A stretch of 64,000 nt of DNA from Perlucidibaca sp. (GCA_023265995.1 JAHFSA010000004.1:96340-160339); one strand, 5' to 3'; positions 47,787 through 57,876 are shown, counted from the stretch's first letter. Notes: generated by a model from the sequence alone, not told the origin. Made by a program: numbers and translations.

Positions 47787-48965
47787 ATGGTCAAACCGGT
47801 CGATGCCTGGCTGCTGCCCGATGGGGTGGCGGATGTGCTGCCTGCGGAAGCGGCGCGGCTGGAGGCGCTGCGTCGCCGCCTGCTGGATCGCTTTGCCAGC
47901 TGGGGCTACGCCCTCGTGTTCCCGCCGCTCATGGAGTACCTGGATTCCCTGCTGACCGGCTCCGGGCGTGACCTGGCCGATCTCACCTTCAAGATCACCG
48001 ATCAGCTCAGCGGCCGTCTCATGGGCGTGCGCGCCGACATGACGCCGCAGGTGGCGCGTCTCGACGCCCACTGCCTGCCGGTCGACGGCCCGGCTCGCTA
48101 CTGCTATGCCGGCACCCTGCTGCAAACCCGTCCCACCGGACTGTCGGCCTCGCGCTGCCCGGTGCAGATCGGTGCCGAGCTTTACGGTCATGCCGGTGTC
48201 GAGAGCGACATCGAAGTCATCCGCCTCATGCTCGACGGCCTCGCGCTCGCCGGTGCCCGCGACATCCACCTCGATCTCGGCCATGTCGGCATTTTCCGTG
48301 CCCTGGCGCAGGCCGCCGGTCTCGATGCCGACGCTGAAGCCCGTCTGCAGGACATCCTGGCGCGCAAGTCGCTGCCGGAGTGGGCCGCCGAGCTGCCGCA
48401 GCTGACCGCGACGCCGGCCGCGCTGCAGCCGCTGCCGACCCTCTGTGGCGATGTTGCCGTGCTGACTCGCGCCACTGCCGTCTGGGGCGCCGCCCCGGCC
48501 GCCGTGCAGCGGGCGCTGAGCGATCTCGATGCCGTGGTGACCGCCCTGCAGGCTTCGCACCCCCAGGTCACGCTTTATGTCGACCTCGGCGAGCTGCGCG
48601 GCTACCACTATCACACCGGTCTGGTGTTCGCCGCCTATGTGCCGGGTCAGCGCAGCGAAGTCGCCAAGGGCGGCCGCTATGACCGTGTCGGCGAGGCCTT
48701 CGGGCGTGCCCGTCCGGCCACCGGCTTCAGCGCCGATCTCAAGCAGTGGCTGGATTTCGATGTGGCGCCGCTGCCGGCGCGCGGCATCCTGGCTCCGGCC
48801 GGCGATGAGCTGGCGCTGCGTGCCGCAGTGGCGCAGGCGCGCGCCGCCGGTGAACGTGTACTGCAGCAGCTGCCGGGGGCGACGCTGGATGCCGCCACCG
48901 CCGGCTGTGACCGCGAACTGATTTGCGAGGCGGGCCGCTGGCAAGTGCGCCCCCTTGTTTCCTGA
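47787..48965 (+). CDS. hisZ: ATP phosphoribosyltransferase regulatory subunit HisZ
   Basis: 392-residue histidyl-tRNA-synthetase paralogue that activates the short form of HisG. WLLPDGVADVLPAEAARLE replaces the class II motif 1 start. It has LMGVRADMTPQVAR, YCYAGTLLQTRP and GGRYD segments but lacks the anticodon-binding domain and the HisRS arginine motif R-G-L-D-Y. Its place upstream of purA matches Pseudomonas. The small DUF2065 gene usual between hflC and hisZ is absent here. Confidence 0.93.
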   Translation: MVKPVDAWLLPDGVADVLPAEAARLEALRRRLLDRFASWGYALVFPPLMEYLDSLLTGSGRDLADLTFKITDQLSGRLMGVRADMTPQVARLDAHCLPVDGPARYCYAGTLLQTRPTGLSASRCPVQIGAELYGHAGVESDIEVIRLMLDGLALAGARDIHLDLGHVGIFRALAQAAGLDADAEARLQDILARKSLPEWAAELPQLTATPAALQPLPTLCGDVAVLTRATAVWGAAPAAVQRALSDLDAVVTALQASHPQVTLYVDLGELRGYHYHTGLVFAAYVPGQRSEVAKGGRYDRVGEAFGRARPATGFSADLKQWLDFDVAPLPARGILAPAGDELALRAAVAQARAAGERVLQQLPGATLDAATAGCDRELICEAGRWQVRPLVS

Positions 48966-48987
48966 ATCCTGAACCTTTCGAGACTGA

Positions 48988-50286
<1,299 letters not shown>

Positions 50287-50296
50287 GGAGCCCGTC

Positions 50297-50797
50297 ATGA
50301 AGTTCGAAACCCGCCTGACCTGGGACGCGCCGCTGGCGCGTGTCATGGCGATGCTGACCGATCGTCGCTATTTCGAGCGCAAGCTCGAGCTGATGGCTCA
50401 CGAAGAGGCCGAGGTGCTGTCCGCCGGCATGGATGGCACCCGCTTCACCGTGATGACCCGTGTCAAGGGCAGGCCCAGCATCAAGCTGCCGGCGCTGGCG
50501 CAGAAGTTCATCAAGCCGGATCAGGCGGTCGAGATCGAACAGACCGATTGCTGGGACACGGCTACCGCCACCGGCAGCGTGAGTTTCGTCAACAAGTCGG
50601 CTTCGGTGATCACCATCTCGGCGACCATGCAGCTCAGCGAGGAGGATGGCCGCACCATCAACCGGCTGTCGTGGACGGTCGAGTGTGGCGTGCCGCTGGT
50701 TGGCGGCAAGCTCGCCGAGATGATTTCGGAAGACATTCGCGCCAAGGCACTGCGCAATGAAGAGGTCAGTCGTCAGATTCTTGCCGAGAGTTTCTGA
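50297..50797 (+). CDS. DUF2505 family protein
   Basis: 166-residue soluble protein of the DUF2505 (SRPBCC/START-like) family: MKFETRLTWDAPLARVMAML then DRRYFERKL, VMTRVKGRPSIKLPALAQKF and WTVECGVPLVGGKLAEMI. The fold usually binds a hydrophobic ligand. AAGGAG lies before the ATG, and the gene starts 10 nt after purA, so it is probably co-transcribed. The physiological role is unknown. Confidence 0.82.
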   Translation: MKFETRLTWDAPLARVMAMLTDRRYFERKLELMAHEEAEVLSAGMDGTRFTVMTRVKGRPSIKLPALAQKFIKPDQAVEIEQTDCWDTATATGSVSFVNKSASVITISATMQLSEEDGRTINRLSWTVECGVPLVGGKLAEMISEDIRAKALRNEEVSRQILAESF

Positions 50798-50965
50798 TCC
50801 GGCGCCGCAGACGATTGTCATTGCCGCATTTTTGGGCATGATAAGGGGCAAGGAAGCCCCTCGCTTCACACAAGAAAAAAGCCAACAAGAATCAGAAGGC
50901 AGCCGAGTCCCCGTGACACGGGCCCGGTCGGGCTCGCGGCATGCCGAGTGCAAAGGAATGGCAAC

Positions 50966-52189
50966 ATGCTTGATCAGCTGATCACCGATTTCAAAGCCGA
51001 CATGTGGCTTTACATCTCCATCCCCATCATCAGCGGCGTCATCGGATACGTGACCAAGGTGGTCGCCATCCAGATGATGTTCGCGCCGCTGGAGTTCGTC
51101 GGCATCAAGCCGATCTTCGGCTGGCAGGGTATCGTGCCGCGCAAGGCCGAGAAGATGGCGGCCATCGCCGTCAACCTGATGACCAGCAAGCTGATCAAGC
51201 CTTCCGAGATCTTCGCCCGCCTCGATCCGCAGCGCATTGCCAAGGAAATCGAAGTGCCCATGATGGCGGCTGCCGAGGACATCGTGCGCGATGTCGCCCA
51301 GCAGTATCAGCCGGGCCTCTGGGAGGGCATGCCGGACTTCGCGCGCCAGAAGATCATCCAGCGCGTCAAGGGCGAGGCCCCGGCCATCGTCGCGTCGATC
51401 ATGATGGAAGTGCAGGGCAACATCGACAAGTACTTCGATATCAAGCACATGGTCATCAGCAACCTGCTGAAGGACAAGCGCCTGCTCAATGACATCTTCC
51501 GCAAGGTCGGTCGCCAGGAGTTCAAGTTCTTCAGCAATGCCGGCTTCGCCTTCGGCTTCGGCATCGGCATGGTGCAGATGGTGTGCTGGCTGGTCTTCCG
51601 TCAGCCCTGGATGCTGCCGGCCTTCGGCGGTTTCGTCGGCTTCTTCAGCGACTATGTCGCGCTGCAGATGATGTTCCGTCCGCTGTACCCGAAGAAGATC
51701 ATGGGCATGACCTTCCAGGGTCTGTTCCTCAAGCGTCAGAAGGAAGTCGCCGCCGATTACGCCGCGCTCATCTCCAAGCAGCTGCTGACGCCGGGCAACA
51801 TGATGGAGGAGCTGTTCCGCGGCGCCTTCGCCGATCGCATCATGGAACTCATCCACAAGAACGTGAAGCGCACGGTCGATGACCAGGCCGGCATCGCGCG
51901 TCCGCTGGTGGTCTATGCTGTCGGCAGCCAGAACTACATCGAGATGAAGAAGACGATCGCCGACCGCATCATGGCGCAGATGCCGGAGACCATGAAGCAC
52001 GTCGAGTCCTATGCCGAAGACGCCATGGACATCCGCGCCACCCTAGTCGCGCGCATGCAGGATCTGACGTCGGAAGAGTTCGAAGGCATGCTTCGTCCGG
52101 CCTTCAAGGAAGACGAATGGTCACTGATCCTGGTTGGTGCCGTGCTCGGTTTCCTGGTCGGTGAAATGCAGATTCACTTCATGCTGTAA
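50966..52189 (+). CDS. DUF445 family membrane protein
   Basis: 407-residue protein of the DUF445/YjiN group. An N-terminal membrane segment (LYISIPIISGVIGYVTKVVAIQMM) carries the family motif G-x-x-T-x-x-x-A-I-x-M-M. A central pair of hydrophobic segments (GFAFGFGIGMVQMVCWLVF, LPAFGGFVGFFSDYVALQMMF) repeats it, and a C-terminal segment (LILVGAVLGFLVGEMQ) follows. The internal repeat suggests duplication. Start 50966 follows AAAGGAA. The 168 nt before it contain no obvious promoter. Function unknown. Confidence 0.85.
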   Translation: MLDQLITDFKADMWLYISIPIISGVIGYVTKVVAIQMMFAPLEFVGIKPIFGWQGIVPRKAEKMAAIAVNLMTSKLIKPSEIFARLDPQRIAKEIEVPMMAAAEDIVRDVAQQYQPGLWEGMPDFARQKIIQRVKGEAPAIVASIMMEVQGNIDKYFDIKHMVISNLLKDKRLLNDIFRKVGRQEFKFFSNAGFAFGFGIGMVQMVCWLVFRQPWMLPAFGGFVGFFSDYVALQMMFRPLYPKKIMGMTFQGLFLKRQKEVAADYAALISKQLLTPGNMMEELFRGAFADRIMELIHKNVKRTVDDQAGIARPLVVYAVGSQNYIEMKKTIADRIMAQMPETMKHVESYAEDAMDIRATLVARMQDLTSEEFEGMLRPAFKEDEWSLILVGAVLGFLVGEMQIHFML

Positions 52190-52563
52190 GCCGGTGCCTG
52201 CAGGGGCGTGACATTCGCGCCCTCTGCCGGTCGTGCATCTAGAAAGCCTGCCATGCGCAGGCTTTCTGCTTTCAGGGTCATGATGGCCATGGCCAGTTCG
52301 GCCTGCAGTGGATCATCCAGTGCCAGCTCGCCGCTGGCCTTCTCGCAGCTCAGCCAGAGCAGCAGGGTCATGTTCGCCGCCGTGGGGGCGTCGCAGTTGT
52401 CGCTGCCGGGGCGGATGTTGTCGGTCGTCGGCAGCAGGCGCACGGTCTCCAGCTGCAATGGCGGATGCCAGTGCGCTTCCAGGCTCAGGCCGGGCAGCAG
52501 TTGCCAGCAGGTGACCTGGGTGCCGGTCCTGGTTTGACGGGTATGGTGTGCGGCGGTATCCAT
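52174..52563 (-). CDS. hypothetical protein
   Basis: 129-residue soluble protein of unknown family. Codon third positions are strongly G/C, with Leu nearly all CTG, so it looks coding, although no motif is recognised. The segment LLLWLSCEKASGELALDDPL then ELAMAIMTLKAESLRMAGFL is the most structured part. The last 16 nt overlap the DUF445 3' end on the other strand. A perfect hairpin (52241-52267) lies inside it. tRNA-Leu lies upstream on the same strand, beyond a terminator. Confidence 0.55.
   Translation of the reverse strand: MDTAAHHTRQTRTGTQVTCWQLLPGLSLEAHWHPPLQLETVRLLPTTDNIRPGSDNCDAPTAANMTLLLWLSCEKASGELALDDPLQAELAMAIMTLKAESLRMAGFLDARPAEGANVTPLQAPAYSMK
52241..52267. repeat. 11-bp perfect hairpin downstream of the DUF445 gene
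   Basis: AGAAAGCCTGC-CATGC-GCAGGCTTTCT. For the plus strand the stem ends in TTTCT, so it may act as the DUF445 terminator, while on the minus strand it is inside the hypothetical protein gene. Confidence 0.55.
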
Positions 52564-52675
52564 GAGGCGGCCATTCGCTTTTTGCGTATGGCGCCAATTA
52601 TGGCTGCGCTGCTGGCATGTTGAGCGAGTATCCGGACGGATGGCGGGAGCGTATGCTGAGAGGTCCGGAAAGCAG

Positions 52676-52700
52676 AAAGGCCGATCAATGATCGGCCTTT
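52676..52700 (-). terminator. terminator after tRNA-Leu
   Basis: Near-perfect palindrome AAAGGCCGATCA / TGATCGGCCTTT with one central base, 9 nt beyond the tRNA 3' end on the minus strand. The T-rich arm end is followed by CTGCTTTCC. Confidence 0.75.
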
Positions 52701-52708
52701 CCGGAATA

Positions 52709-52795
52709 TGGTGCCCAGGAGAGGACTTGAACCTCCACGACCTTTCGGCCACTAGCACCTGAAGCTAGCGCGTCTACCAATTTCGCCACCTGGGC
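52709..52795 (-). tRNA. tRNA-Leu (anticodon CAG), CCA encoded
   Basis: 87-nt minus-strand tRNA: acceptor GCCCAGG/CCTGGGC, D arm with GGTAGACGC, anticodon loop CTTCAGG (CAG, decodes CUG), a long variable arm typical of class II tRNAs, T arm GGAGG-TTCAAGT-CCTCT and encoded ACCA end. CUG is the main Leu codon in the genes of this window. Confidence 0.96.
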
Positions 52796-52809
52796 AGGTG
52801 AGGCCGCGA

Positions 52810-52838
52810 AATATAAGGATCAGTTCGGGGCGTGTCAA
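52810..52838 (-). promoter_or_regulatory. sigma-70 promoter of tRNA-Leu
   Basis: Minus strand: consensus -35 TTGACA (52838-52833), 17-nt spacer, TATATT (52815-52810). The predicted start is 7-8 nt before the mature tRNA. Confidence 0.85.
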
Positions 52839-52879
52839 CACGCTTGGTGTAGAATGCGCAAAATTTTTCGAGATCGCGC

Positions 52880-55345
52880 ATGAGTCGCAAGAAAGACAAC
52901 CTTCCGCAGGACCCGCACGCAGCACGCGAGGCCGAACGCTACGAGAACCCGGTGCCGAGCCGCGAGATGATTCTCGCGACCCTGGACGAGCTGGGCAAGC
53001 CGCTGACGCATCCGCAGCTGGCTCACCACTACGGCATTTTCGAACCCGAGCGCGAAGAGGCCCTGCGCCGTCGTCTGATTGCCATGAGCCGCGACGGCCA
53101 GCTGCGCAGTGATCGCCGCGGCGCCTATCAGCCGCTGCACGACGAGGAGCTGATCCGTGGTCGCGTGCAGGGCCACAAGGACGGCTTCGGTTTCCTGATC
53201 CCGGACGAGGGCGGCCAGGACCTGATCCTGCCGTCGCGTCAGATGCGTCTGCTCTTCGATGGCGACATCGCCTGCGTGCGTATCGGCGGCTATGACCACA
53301 AGGGGCGTCGCGAAGGCGTCGTGGTGCGCGTCGAGCAGCGCCGCTATACCCATCTGGTCGGTCGTTACCGCGAAGAGGACGGCGTTGCCTATGTCATGCC
53401 GGACAACCCGCGCATCACCCAGGAAATCGTTGTCGCCCCGGGCGGCATAGAGGCGCAGCCGGATCAGTTCGTCAGCATCGAGATCAGCGAGTATCCCAGC
53501 CATCGCGGTCTGGCCACCGGGCGCATCGTCGAGGTGCTGGGCGACTACATGGCGCCGGGCATGGAAATCGACATTGCCCTGCGCAACTACGAGATTCCCC
53601 ACGACTGGTCGTCGGCCGTCGAGGCTGAAATCGCCACGCTGTCGCCGCTGGTGGACGAGGCCGCGAAGACCGAGGCCGGTCGTGTCGACCTGCGCGCGCT
53701 GCCGCTGATGACCATCGACGGCGAAGACGCCAAGGACTTCGACGACGCCGTCTATGCCGAGAAGCGCAAGGGTGGCGGCTACCGTCTGGTGGTGGCCATC
53801 GCCGATGTCTCGCACTATGTGCGTCCGGACACGGCGCTGGATACCGAGGCCAAGGCGCGCGGCAACTCCGTCTACTTCCCCGGCTTCGTCGTGCCCATGC
53901 TGCCGGAGATCCTCTCCAACGGCCTGTGCTCGCTGAATCCGCATGTCGACCGCCTGTGCATGGTCTGCGACATGACCTTCTCTGCCGCCGGCCGCATGAC
54001 CGGCAGCACGTTCTACCCGGCAGTGATGCATTCGCAGGCGCGCACCACCTATACCCAGGTCAGTGCCTATCTCGAACAGCCGGAAGGTCGCGAGGCTGCC
54101 GAGCTGCAGAAGCGCTGGCCGGAGCCGGTGCAGAAATCGCTGCACACGCTCTATGACCTGTTCAAGGTTCTGCGCGCCGTGCGCGAAGAGCGTGGCGCCC
54201 TCGACTTCGACAGCGGCGAGACCCGCATCATGTTCGGGCCGGATCGCAAGATCGAGCGCATCGTGCCGGTCACGCGCAACAAGGCGCACATGCTCATCGA
54301 GGAGATGATGCTGGCGGCCAACGTGGCATCCGCCGCCTATGTATTGAAGGCCAAGATGCCGGCGCTGTTCCGCAACCACGAAGGTCCGCAGAACGAGAAG
54401 CTGATCAAGCTGCGCGGTTTCCTGCAGGCTCTCGGCCTGCGCTTCACCGCCACCGCGAAGCCGAAGCCGGCCGACTTCCTCGCTGTCATCAACCAGATCG
54501 CCGATCGTCCGGACAGCCACATCATCCAGACCATGCTGCTGCGCTCGCTGTCGCAGGCGGTGTACTCGCCGGACAACCTGGGTCACTTCGGTCTGGCCTA
54601 CGAGGCGTACTCGCACTTCACCTCGCCGATCCGTCGCTACCCCGACCTGCTGCTGCACCGCGCCATCCGCAACATCCTGGTCGGTGCGCACGAAGTCACG
54701 CCGCTGCAGCGCATGGGGCGTGCCATCAAGGGTGCCCTTGGCGGCAAGGTCGAGCCGCTGCCCGGCCAGGTGCAGATGATGGCGCTCGGCGAGCACTGCT
54801 CGATGACCGAACGCCGCGCCGATGAAGCCACGCGTGATGTCATGGCCTGGCTCAAGTGCGAATACATGCAGGATCGCGTCGGCGAGGAGTTCGACGGCGT
54901 GATCTCGGCGGTGACCTCGTTCGGCTTCTTCGTCGAGCTCAAGGAGGTCTACGTCGAGGGTCTGGTACACATCAGCCAGCTGCGTGATGACTACTACAGC
55001 TTCGATGCCACCTTCCATCGCCTCGAAGGCGAGCGTACCCGCCGCCGTTTCGCCATTGGCGAGCCGGTGCGCATCAAGGTCGCCGCCGTCAATCTCGACG
55101 AGCGCAAGATGGACTTCGAGCTGCTCTCCGGTGGCTCCACCGGCAAGCGTTCGCTGCGCGAGCGTCTGCGCGAAGGCGAGATCCCGGGCGAAGGCAAGGG
55201 CAAGGAAGGCGGCCGCAAGCCGCGTGCCGATGGCGCGCGCGCTGGTCAGGGCGGCAAGGGCGGTGGCAAGGCCTCCGGCCAGGGCGCCGGTCAGGCTCAG
55301 GGTGCCGGCAAGTCCGGCAGCAAGCCGCGTACGCGCAGACGCTGA
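52880..55345 (+). CDS. rnr: ribonuclease R
   Basis: 821-residue 3'-5' exoribonuclease. A winged-helix N-terminus, two cold-shock domains (GHKDGFGFLIPDEGGQDLIL), the RNB domain with TIDGEDAKDFDDAVYAE (catalytic Asp cluster) and SYSHFTSPIRRYPDLLLHR-type segment (here AYSHFTSPIRRYPDLLLHR), and an S1 domain (VGEEFDGVISAVTSFGFFVE). A Lys/Gly-rich tail of about 60 residues ends the protein. It degrades structured RNA and works in tmRNA quality control. It precedes rlmB by 14 nt. Confidence 0.96.
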   Translation: MSRKKDNLPQDPHAAREAERYENPVPSREMILATLDELGKPLTHPQLAHHYGIFEPEREEALRRRLIAMSRDGQLRSDRRGAYQPLHDEELIRGRVQGHKDGFGFLIPDEGGQDLILPSRQMRLLFDGDIACVRIGGYDHKGRREGVVVRVEQRRYTHLVGRYREEDGVAYVMPDNPRITQEIVVAPGGIEAQPDQFVSIEISEYPSHRGLATGRIVEVLGDYMAPGMEIDIALRNYEIPHDWSSAVEAEIATLSPLVDEAAKTEAGRVDLRALPLMTIDGEDAKDFDDAVYAEKRKGGGYRLVVAIADVSHYVRPDTALDTEAKARGNSVYFPGFVVPMLPEILSNGLCSLNPHVDRLCMVCDMTFSAAGRMTGSTFYPAVMHSQARTTYTQVSAYLEQPEGREAAELQKRWPEPVQKSLHTLYDLFKVLRAVREERGALDFDSGETRIMFGPDRKIERIVPVTRNKAHMLIEEMMLAANVASAAYVLKAKMPALFRNHEGPQNEKLIKLRGFLQALGLRFTATAKPKPADFLAVINQIADRPDSHIIQTMLLRSLSQAVYSPDNLGHFGLAYEAYSHFTSPIRRYPDLLLHRAIRNILVGAHEVTPLQRMGRAIKGALGGKVEPLPGQVQMMALGEHCSMTERRADEATRDVMAWLKCEYMQDRVGEEFDGVISAVTSFGFFVELKEVYVEGLVHISQLRDDYYSFDATFHRLEGERTRRRFAIGEPVRIKVAAVNLDERKMDFELLSGGSTGKRSLRERLREGEIPGEGKGKEGGRKPRADGARAGQGGKGGGKASGQGAGQAQGAGKSGSKPRTRRR

Positions 55346-55359
55346 GCCGGGAGGGCCTG

Positions 55360-56106
55360 ATGTCGAAAATGTCCTGGGTTTACGGCCTGCACACCGTGCA
55401 GGCTCTCATGGCCAACGAACCCGAGCGCGTGCTGGAACTGCAGGCGCTCAATACCCGCGAAGACGCCCGCCTCAATCCCATCGTGCAGCAGGCGCGTCAG
55501 CTTGGTCTGCCGGTGGCTTTCCGCGAGCGTGATGCCCTCGATCAGCTCGCCGAAGGTGGTCGCCACCAGGGTGTGCTGGCGCGTGTGCGCGAGCGCGTGG
55601 CTGGTGACGACAACGACCTCGCAGCACTGCTCGACAGCCTCGATGTGCCGCCCTTTCTGCTCATCCTCGATGCGGTCACCGACCCGCACAACCTCGGCGC
55701 CTGCCTGCGCACCGCCGAAGCTGCCGGTGTCCATGCCGTCATCGCCCCGCGCGACAAGGCCGTCGGCCTGACGCCGGTGGTGCGCAAGGTCGCCTGCGGT
55801 GCTGCCGAGCTGATCCCGTTCATCCAGGTCACCAACCTCGCGCGCACGCTCAAGCAGCTCAAGGACGAGGGCATCTGGACCGTCGGCACCAGCCTCGGCG
55901 AGGGTGCTCGCGCGTTCTACGACATCGACCTCAAGGGGCCGCTGGCCGTGGTCATGGGCGCCGAAGGCAGCGGCCTGCGCCGTCTCACCGCCGAGCTCTG
56001 CGATCACCTGGCCTACATCCCCATGGCCGGTCAGATCGAAAGCCTCAACGTCAGCGTCGCCACCGGCGTCGCCTTGTTCGAGGCCGTGCGTCAGCGCAAG
56101 GGCTGA
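55360..56106 (+). CDS. rlmB: 23S rRNA (Gm2251) 2'-O-methyltransferase RlmB
   Basis: 248-residue SPOUT methyltransferase. An N-terminal ribosomal L30-like substrate-binding domain (VYGLHTVQALMANEPERVLE) is followed by a trefoil-knot domain: DAVTDPHNLGACLRTAEAAG, VVMGAEGSGLRRLT and IPMAGQIESLNVSVATGVAL. Conserved after rnr. The next 30 nt lead into the inverted-repeat element. Confidence 0.96.
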   Translation: MSKMSWVYGLHTVQALMANEPERVLELQALNTREDARLNPIVQQARQLGLPVAFRERDALDQLAEGGRHQGVLARVRERVAGDDNDLAALLDSLDVPPFLLILDAVTDPHNLGACLRTAEAAGVHAVIAPRDKAVGLTPVVRKVACGAAELIPFIQVTNLARTLKQLKDEGIWTVGTSLGEGARAFYDIDLKGPLAVVMGAEGSGLRRLTAELCDHLAYIPMAGQIESLNVSVATGVALFEAVRQRKG

Positions 56107-56135
56107 TCTTCAGCAGAGGGTCAGTGTCGGCTGTG

Positions 56136-56243
56136 TGAAGGGGGAGGGGGTGCTCGGGAAAACCGTGCGAGGCAGGGATGCCGAGCCCGAGCCCCCAGGG
56201 ATGGGTTCACGGCGGGTTTTAACGAGCACCCCCTCCCCCTTCA
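56136..56243. repeat. 108-bp element bounded by perfect 21-bp inverted repeats
   Basis: Arms at 56136-56156 and 56223-56243 are exact reverse complements (arm begins TGAAGGGGGAGGGGGTGCTC). Inside, GGAAAACC and GGTTTT add six more pairs after a 2-nt mismatch, then CGTG/CACG. The loop carries GAGGCAGGGATGCCGAGC and CCCAGGGATGGG, a style known from dispersed intergenic elements of gammaproteobacteria. It has no reading frame and lies between rlmB and the rpsF promoter, so it may be MITE/REP-like and may also end rlmB transcripts. With the promoter and leader below, this fills the 330-nt gap 56107-56436. Confidence 0.75.
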
Positions 56244-56266
56244 TGCAGCCAGCTCTGCATTTCCGC

Positions 56267-56295
56267 TTGAAATTTCAACACTTCGCCTGTATATT
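56267..56295 (+). promoter_or_regulatory. sigma-70 promoter of the rpsF operon
   Basis: TTGAAA (56267-56272), 17-nt spacer, TATATT (56290-56295). Near consensus; the start near 56302 gives a leader of about 135 nt. Confidence 0.85.
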
Positions 56296-56386
56296 CGCGC
56301 GTCCTTCGACCGGGTCTCCGTGATCCGTCGAGGTCGCGAGCGAACTGCGCCGGCCGGCAACGGCTGCCAGATGGCTCGTACTCCTT

Positions 56387-56409
56387 GCTCCGGCGGTTGT
56401 CGCCGGGGC
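56387..56409 (+). promoter_or_regulatory. hairpin in the rpsF leader (possible S6:S18 feedback site)
   Basis: GCTCCGGCG-GTTGT-CGCCGGGGC forms a 9-bp stem ending 27 nt before rpsF. Ribosomal S6-S18 operons often have a leader stem bound by the S6:S18 pair. I cannot confirm the required bulge motif, so this is tentative. Confidence 0.35.
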
Positions 56410-56436
56410 TGTTCAATCCGTAAGGAGCACAATCCG

Positions 56437-56823
56437 ATGCGTCATTATGAAGTCGTGTTCCTGGTGCACCCTGACCAGAGCGAGCAAGTGCCCGCCATGG
56501 TCGAGCGTTACACCGGGATGGTCAAAGAATCGGGCGGCACCATTCACCGCCTGGAAGATTGGGGCCGCCGCCAGCTGGCCTACCCGATCAACAAGATCCA
56601 CAAGGCCCACTACATCCTGCTCAACATCGAGTGCAGCGATGCCGTCCGTGCCGAACTGGAAGAAGCCTTCCGCTACAACGACGCCGTGATCCGCAGCCTG
56701 GTCATCCGTCGTGACGAAGCGATTGTCGAAGAATCCATCCTTGCCAAGGGTGCGGAAGAAAAGCGTGCCCGCAAGGCCGCCCGTTCCGACGATGGCCAGG
56801 AACTCTCGGCTTCCGCTGAATAA
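56437..56823 (+). CDS. rpsF: 30S ribosomal protein S6
   Basis: 128-residue S6: [39 protein letters not shown] and [12 protein letters not shown]. The C-terminal 25 residues are charged and variable. AAGGAG lies 10 nt upstream. It is the first gene of rpsF-priB-rpsR-rplI and binds S18 in the platform of the small subunit. Confidence 0.97.
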   Translation: MRHYEVVFLVHPDQSEQVPAMVERYTGMVKESGGTIHRLEDWGRRQLAYPINKIHKAHYILLNIECSDAVRAELEEAFRYNDAVIRSLVIRRDEAIVEESILAKGAEEKRARKAARSDDGQELSASAE

Positions 56824-56841
56824 CATACGGTAATCGTCTAC

Positions 56842-57144
56842 GTGGAGCAGAACGCGCTCCGAATCAGCGGTGTACTGGAAAAGCAGTACCCGCCCCGTGT
56901 CAGCCCCGCCGGGGTTGCGCATCAGGATATCCTGGTGACGCACCGCTCCAGACAACTGGAGGCCGGGTCGGCACGCGAGGTTCGCCTCGTGCTCACCGTG
57001 CATCTTGCCGGCGAGCTGGTGAACCTGGCCCGGGCCTTGAGCCTGGGTGACCGGATCGTGATCAGCGGTTTCCTGGCTCCGGCCAGTTACCGCGAGAGTG
57101 AAAAACTCGTGCTGCACGCGCAGACGCTAGACAGACAAGATTAA
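56842..57144 (+). CDS. priB: primosomal replication protein N (PriB)
   Basis: 100-residue OB-fold single-stranded-DNA-binding protein. NALRISGVLEKQYPPRVSPAGV opens with the usual strand, followed by VRLVLTVHLAGELVNLARAL and GDRIVISGFLA. GTG start. It helps PriA restart stalled forks. Its place between rpsF and rpsR is conserved. Confidence 0.92.
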   Translation: MEQNALRISGVLEKQYPPRVSPAGVAHQDILVTHRSRQLEAGSAREVRLVLTVHLAGELVNLARALSLGDRIVISGFLAPASYRESEKLVLHAQTLDRQD

Positions 57145-57156
57145 GGAGAGGAAACC

Positions 57157-57384
57157 ATGGCGCGTTTCTATCGTCGTCGCAAGTTCTGCCGTTTCACGGC
57201 CGACAAGGTCACCTACATCGATTACAAGGATGTGGAGACCCTGAAGCAGTTCATCACTGAAAACGGCAAGATCGTCCCGAGCCGTATCACCGGTACCAAG
57301 GCACGCTACCAGCGTCAGCTGACCCTCGCTATCAAGCAGGCCCGCTACCTGGCTCTGATGCCGTACACCGATAACCACGTCTAA
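57157..57384 (+). CDS. rpsR: 30S ribosomal protein S18
   Basis: 75-residue S18: [58 protein letters not shown]. Near-identical to other gammaproteobacterial S18. AAGGAGAGG precedes the ATG. Confidence 0.98.
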   Translation: MARFYRRRKFCRFTADKVTYIDYKDVETLKQFITENGKIVPSRITGTKARYQRQLTLAIKQARYLALMPYTDNHV

Positions 57385-57398
57385 GGCTGGGGTGCGTG

Positions 57399-57845
57399 AT
57401 GCAAGTTATTCTGCTGGAAAAAATCAAGGGCCTGGGCGCCCTCGGCGCCAAGGTTGACGTCAAGCCCGGCTTCGGCCGCAACTTCCTGATCCCGCAGGGC
57501 AAGGCTCTGCCTGCCACGGTCAGGAACCTGGCTGACTTCGAAGTCCGTCGCGCCGAACTGGAGCGTCAGGAAGCCGAAGTGCTGGCTGCCGCCGAAGCTC
57601 GTGCCGCTGCACTGGGCGAGCTGACCGTGACCGTGTCCTCCAAGGCCGGTGACGAAGGCAAGCTGTTCGGCTCCGTGGGCAACCGCGACATCGCCGATGC
57701 CGCTACTGCCGCCGGCGTTGCCGTCGACAAGAGCGAAGTGCGTCTGCCGACCGGTCCGCTGCGCCACACTGGCGAGTACGAGATCGCCGTGCAGGTTCAC
57801 AGCGACATCATGGCCAACATGAAGGTGCTGGTCGTCGCCGAATAA
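57399..57845 (+). CDS. rplI: 50S ribosomal protein L9
   Basis: 148-residue L9: [20 protein letters not shown] then [20 protein letters not shown] (rRNA-binding N-domain), a long connecting helix, and [20 protein letters not shown] in the C-domain. The ATG at 57399 is preferred to the adjoining GTG at 57396. It ends the operon at a strong terminator. Confidence 0.97.
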   Translation: MQVILLEKIKGLGALGAKVDVKPGFGRNFLIPQGKALPATVRNLADFEVRRAELERQEAEVLAAAEARAAALGELTVTVSSKAGDEGKLFGSVGNRDIADAATAAGVAVDKSEVRLPTGPLRHTGEYEIAVQVHSDIMANMKVLVVAE

Positions 57846-57876
57846 GCGATGCCACCCTGACCGCAGGTCAACAGAC

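Noticed and set aside
52835-55018. 727-codon minus-strand open frame opposite rnr
   Set aside because: Mirror frame of RNase R, whose RNB and S1 motifs are intact on the plus strand. The antisense product shows no domain or start-site support.
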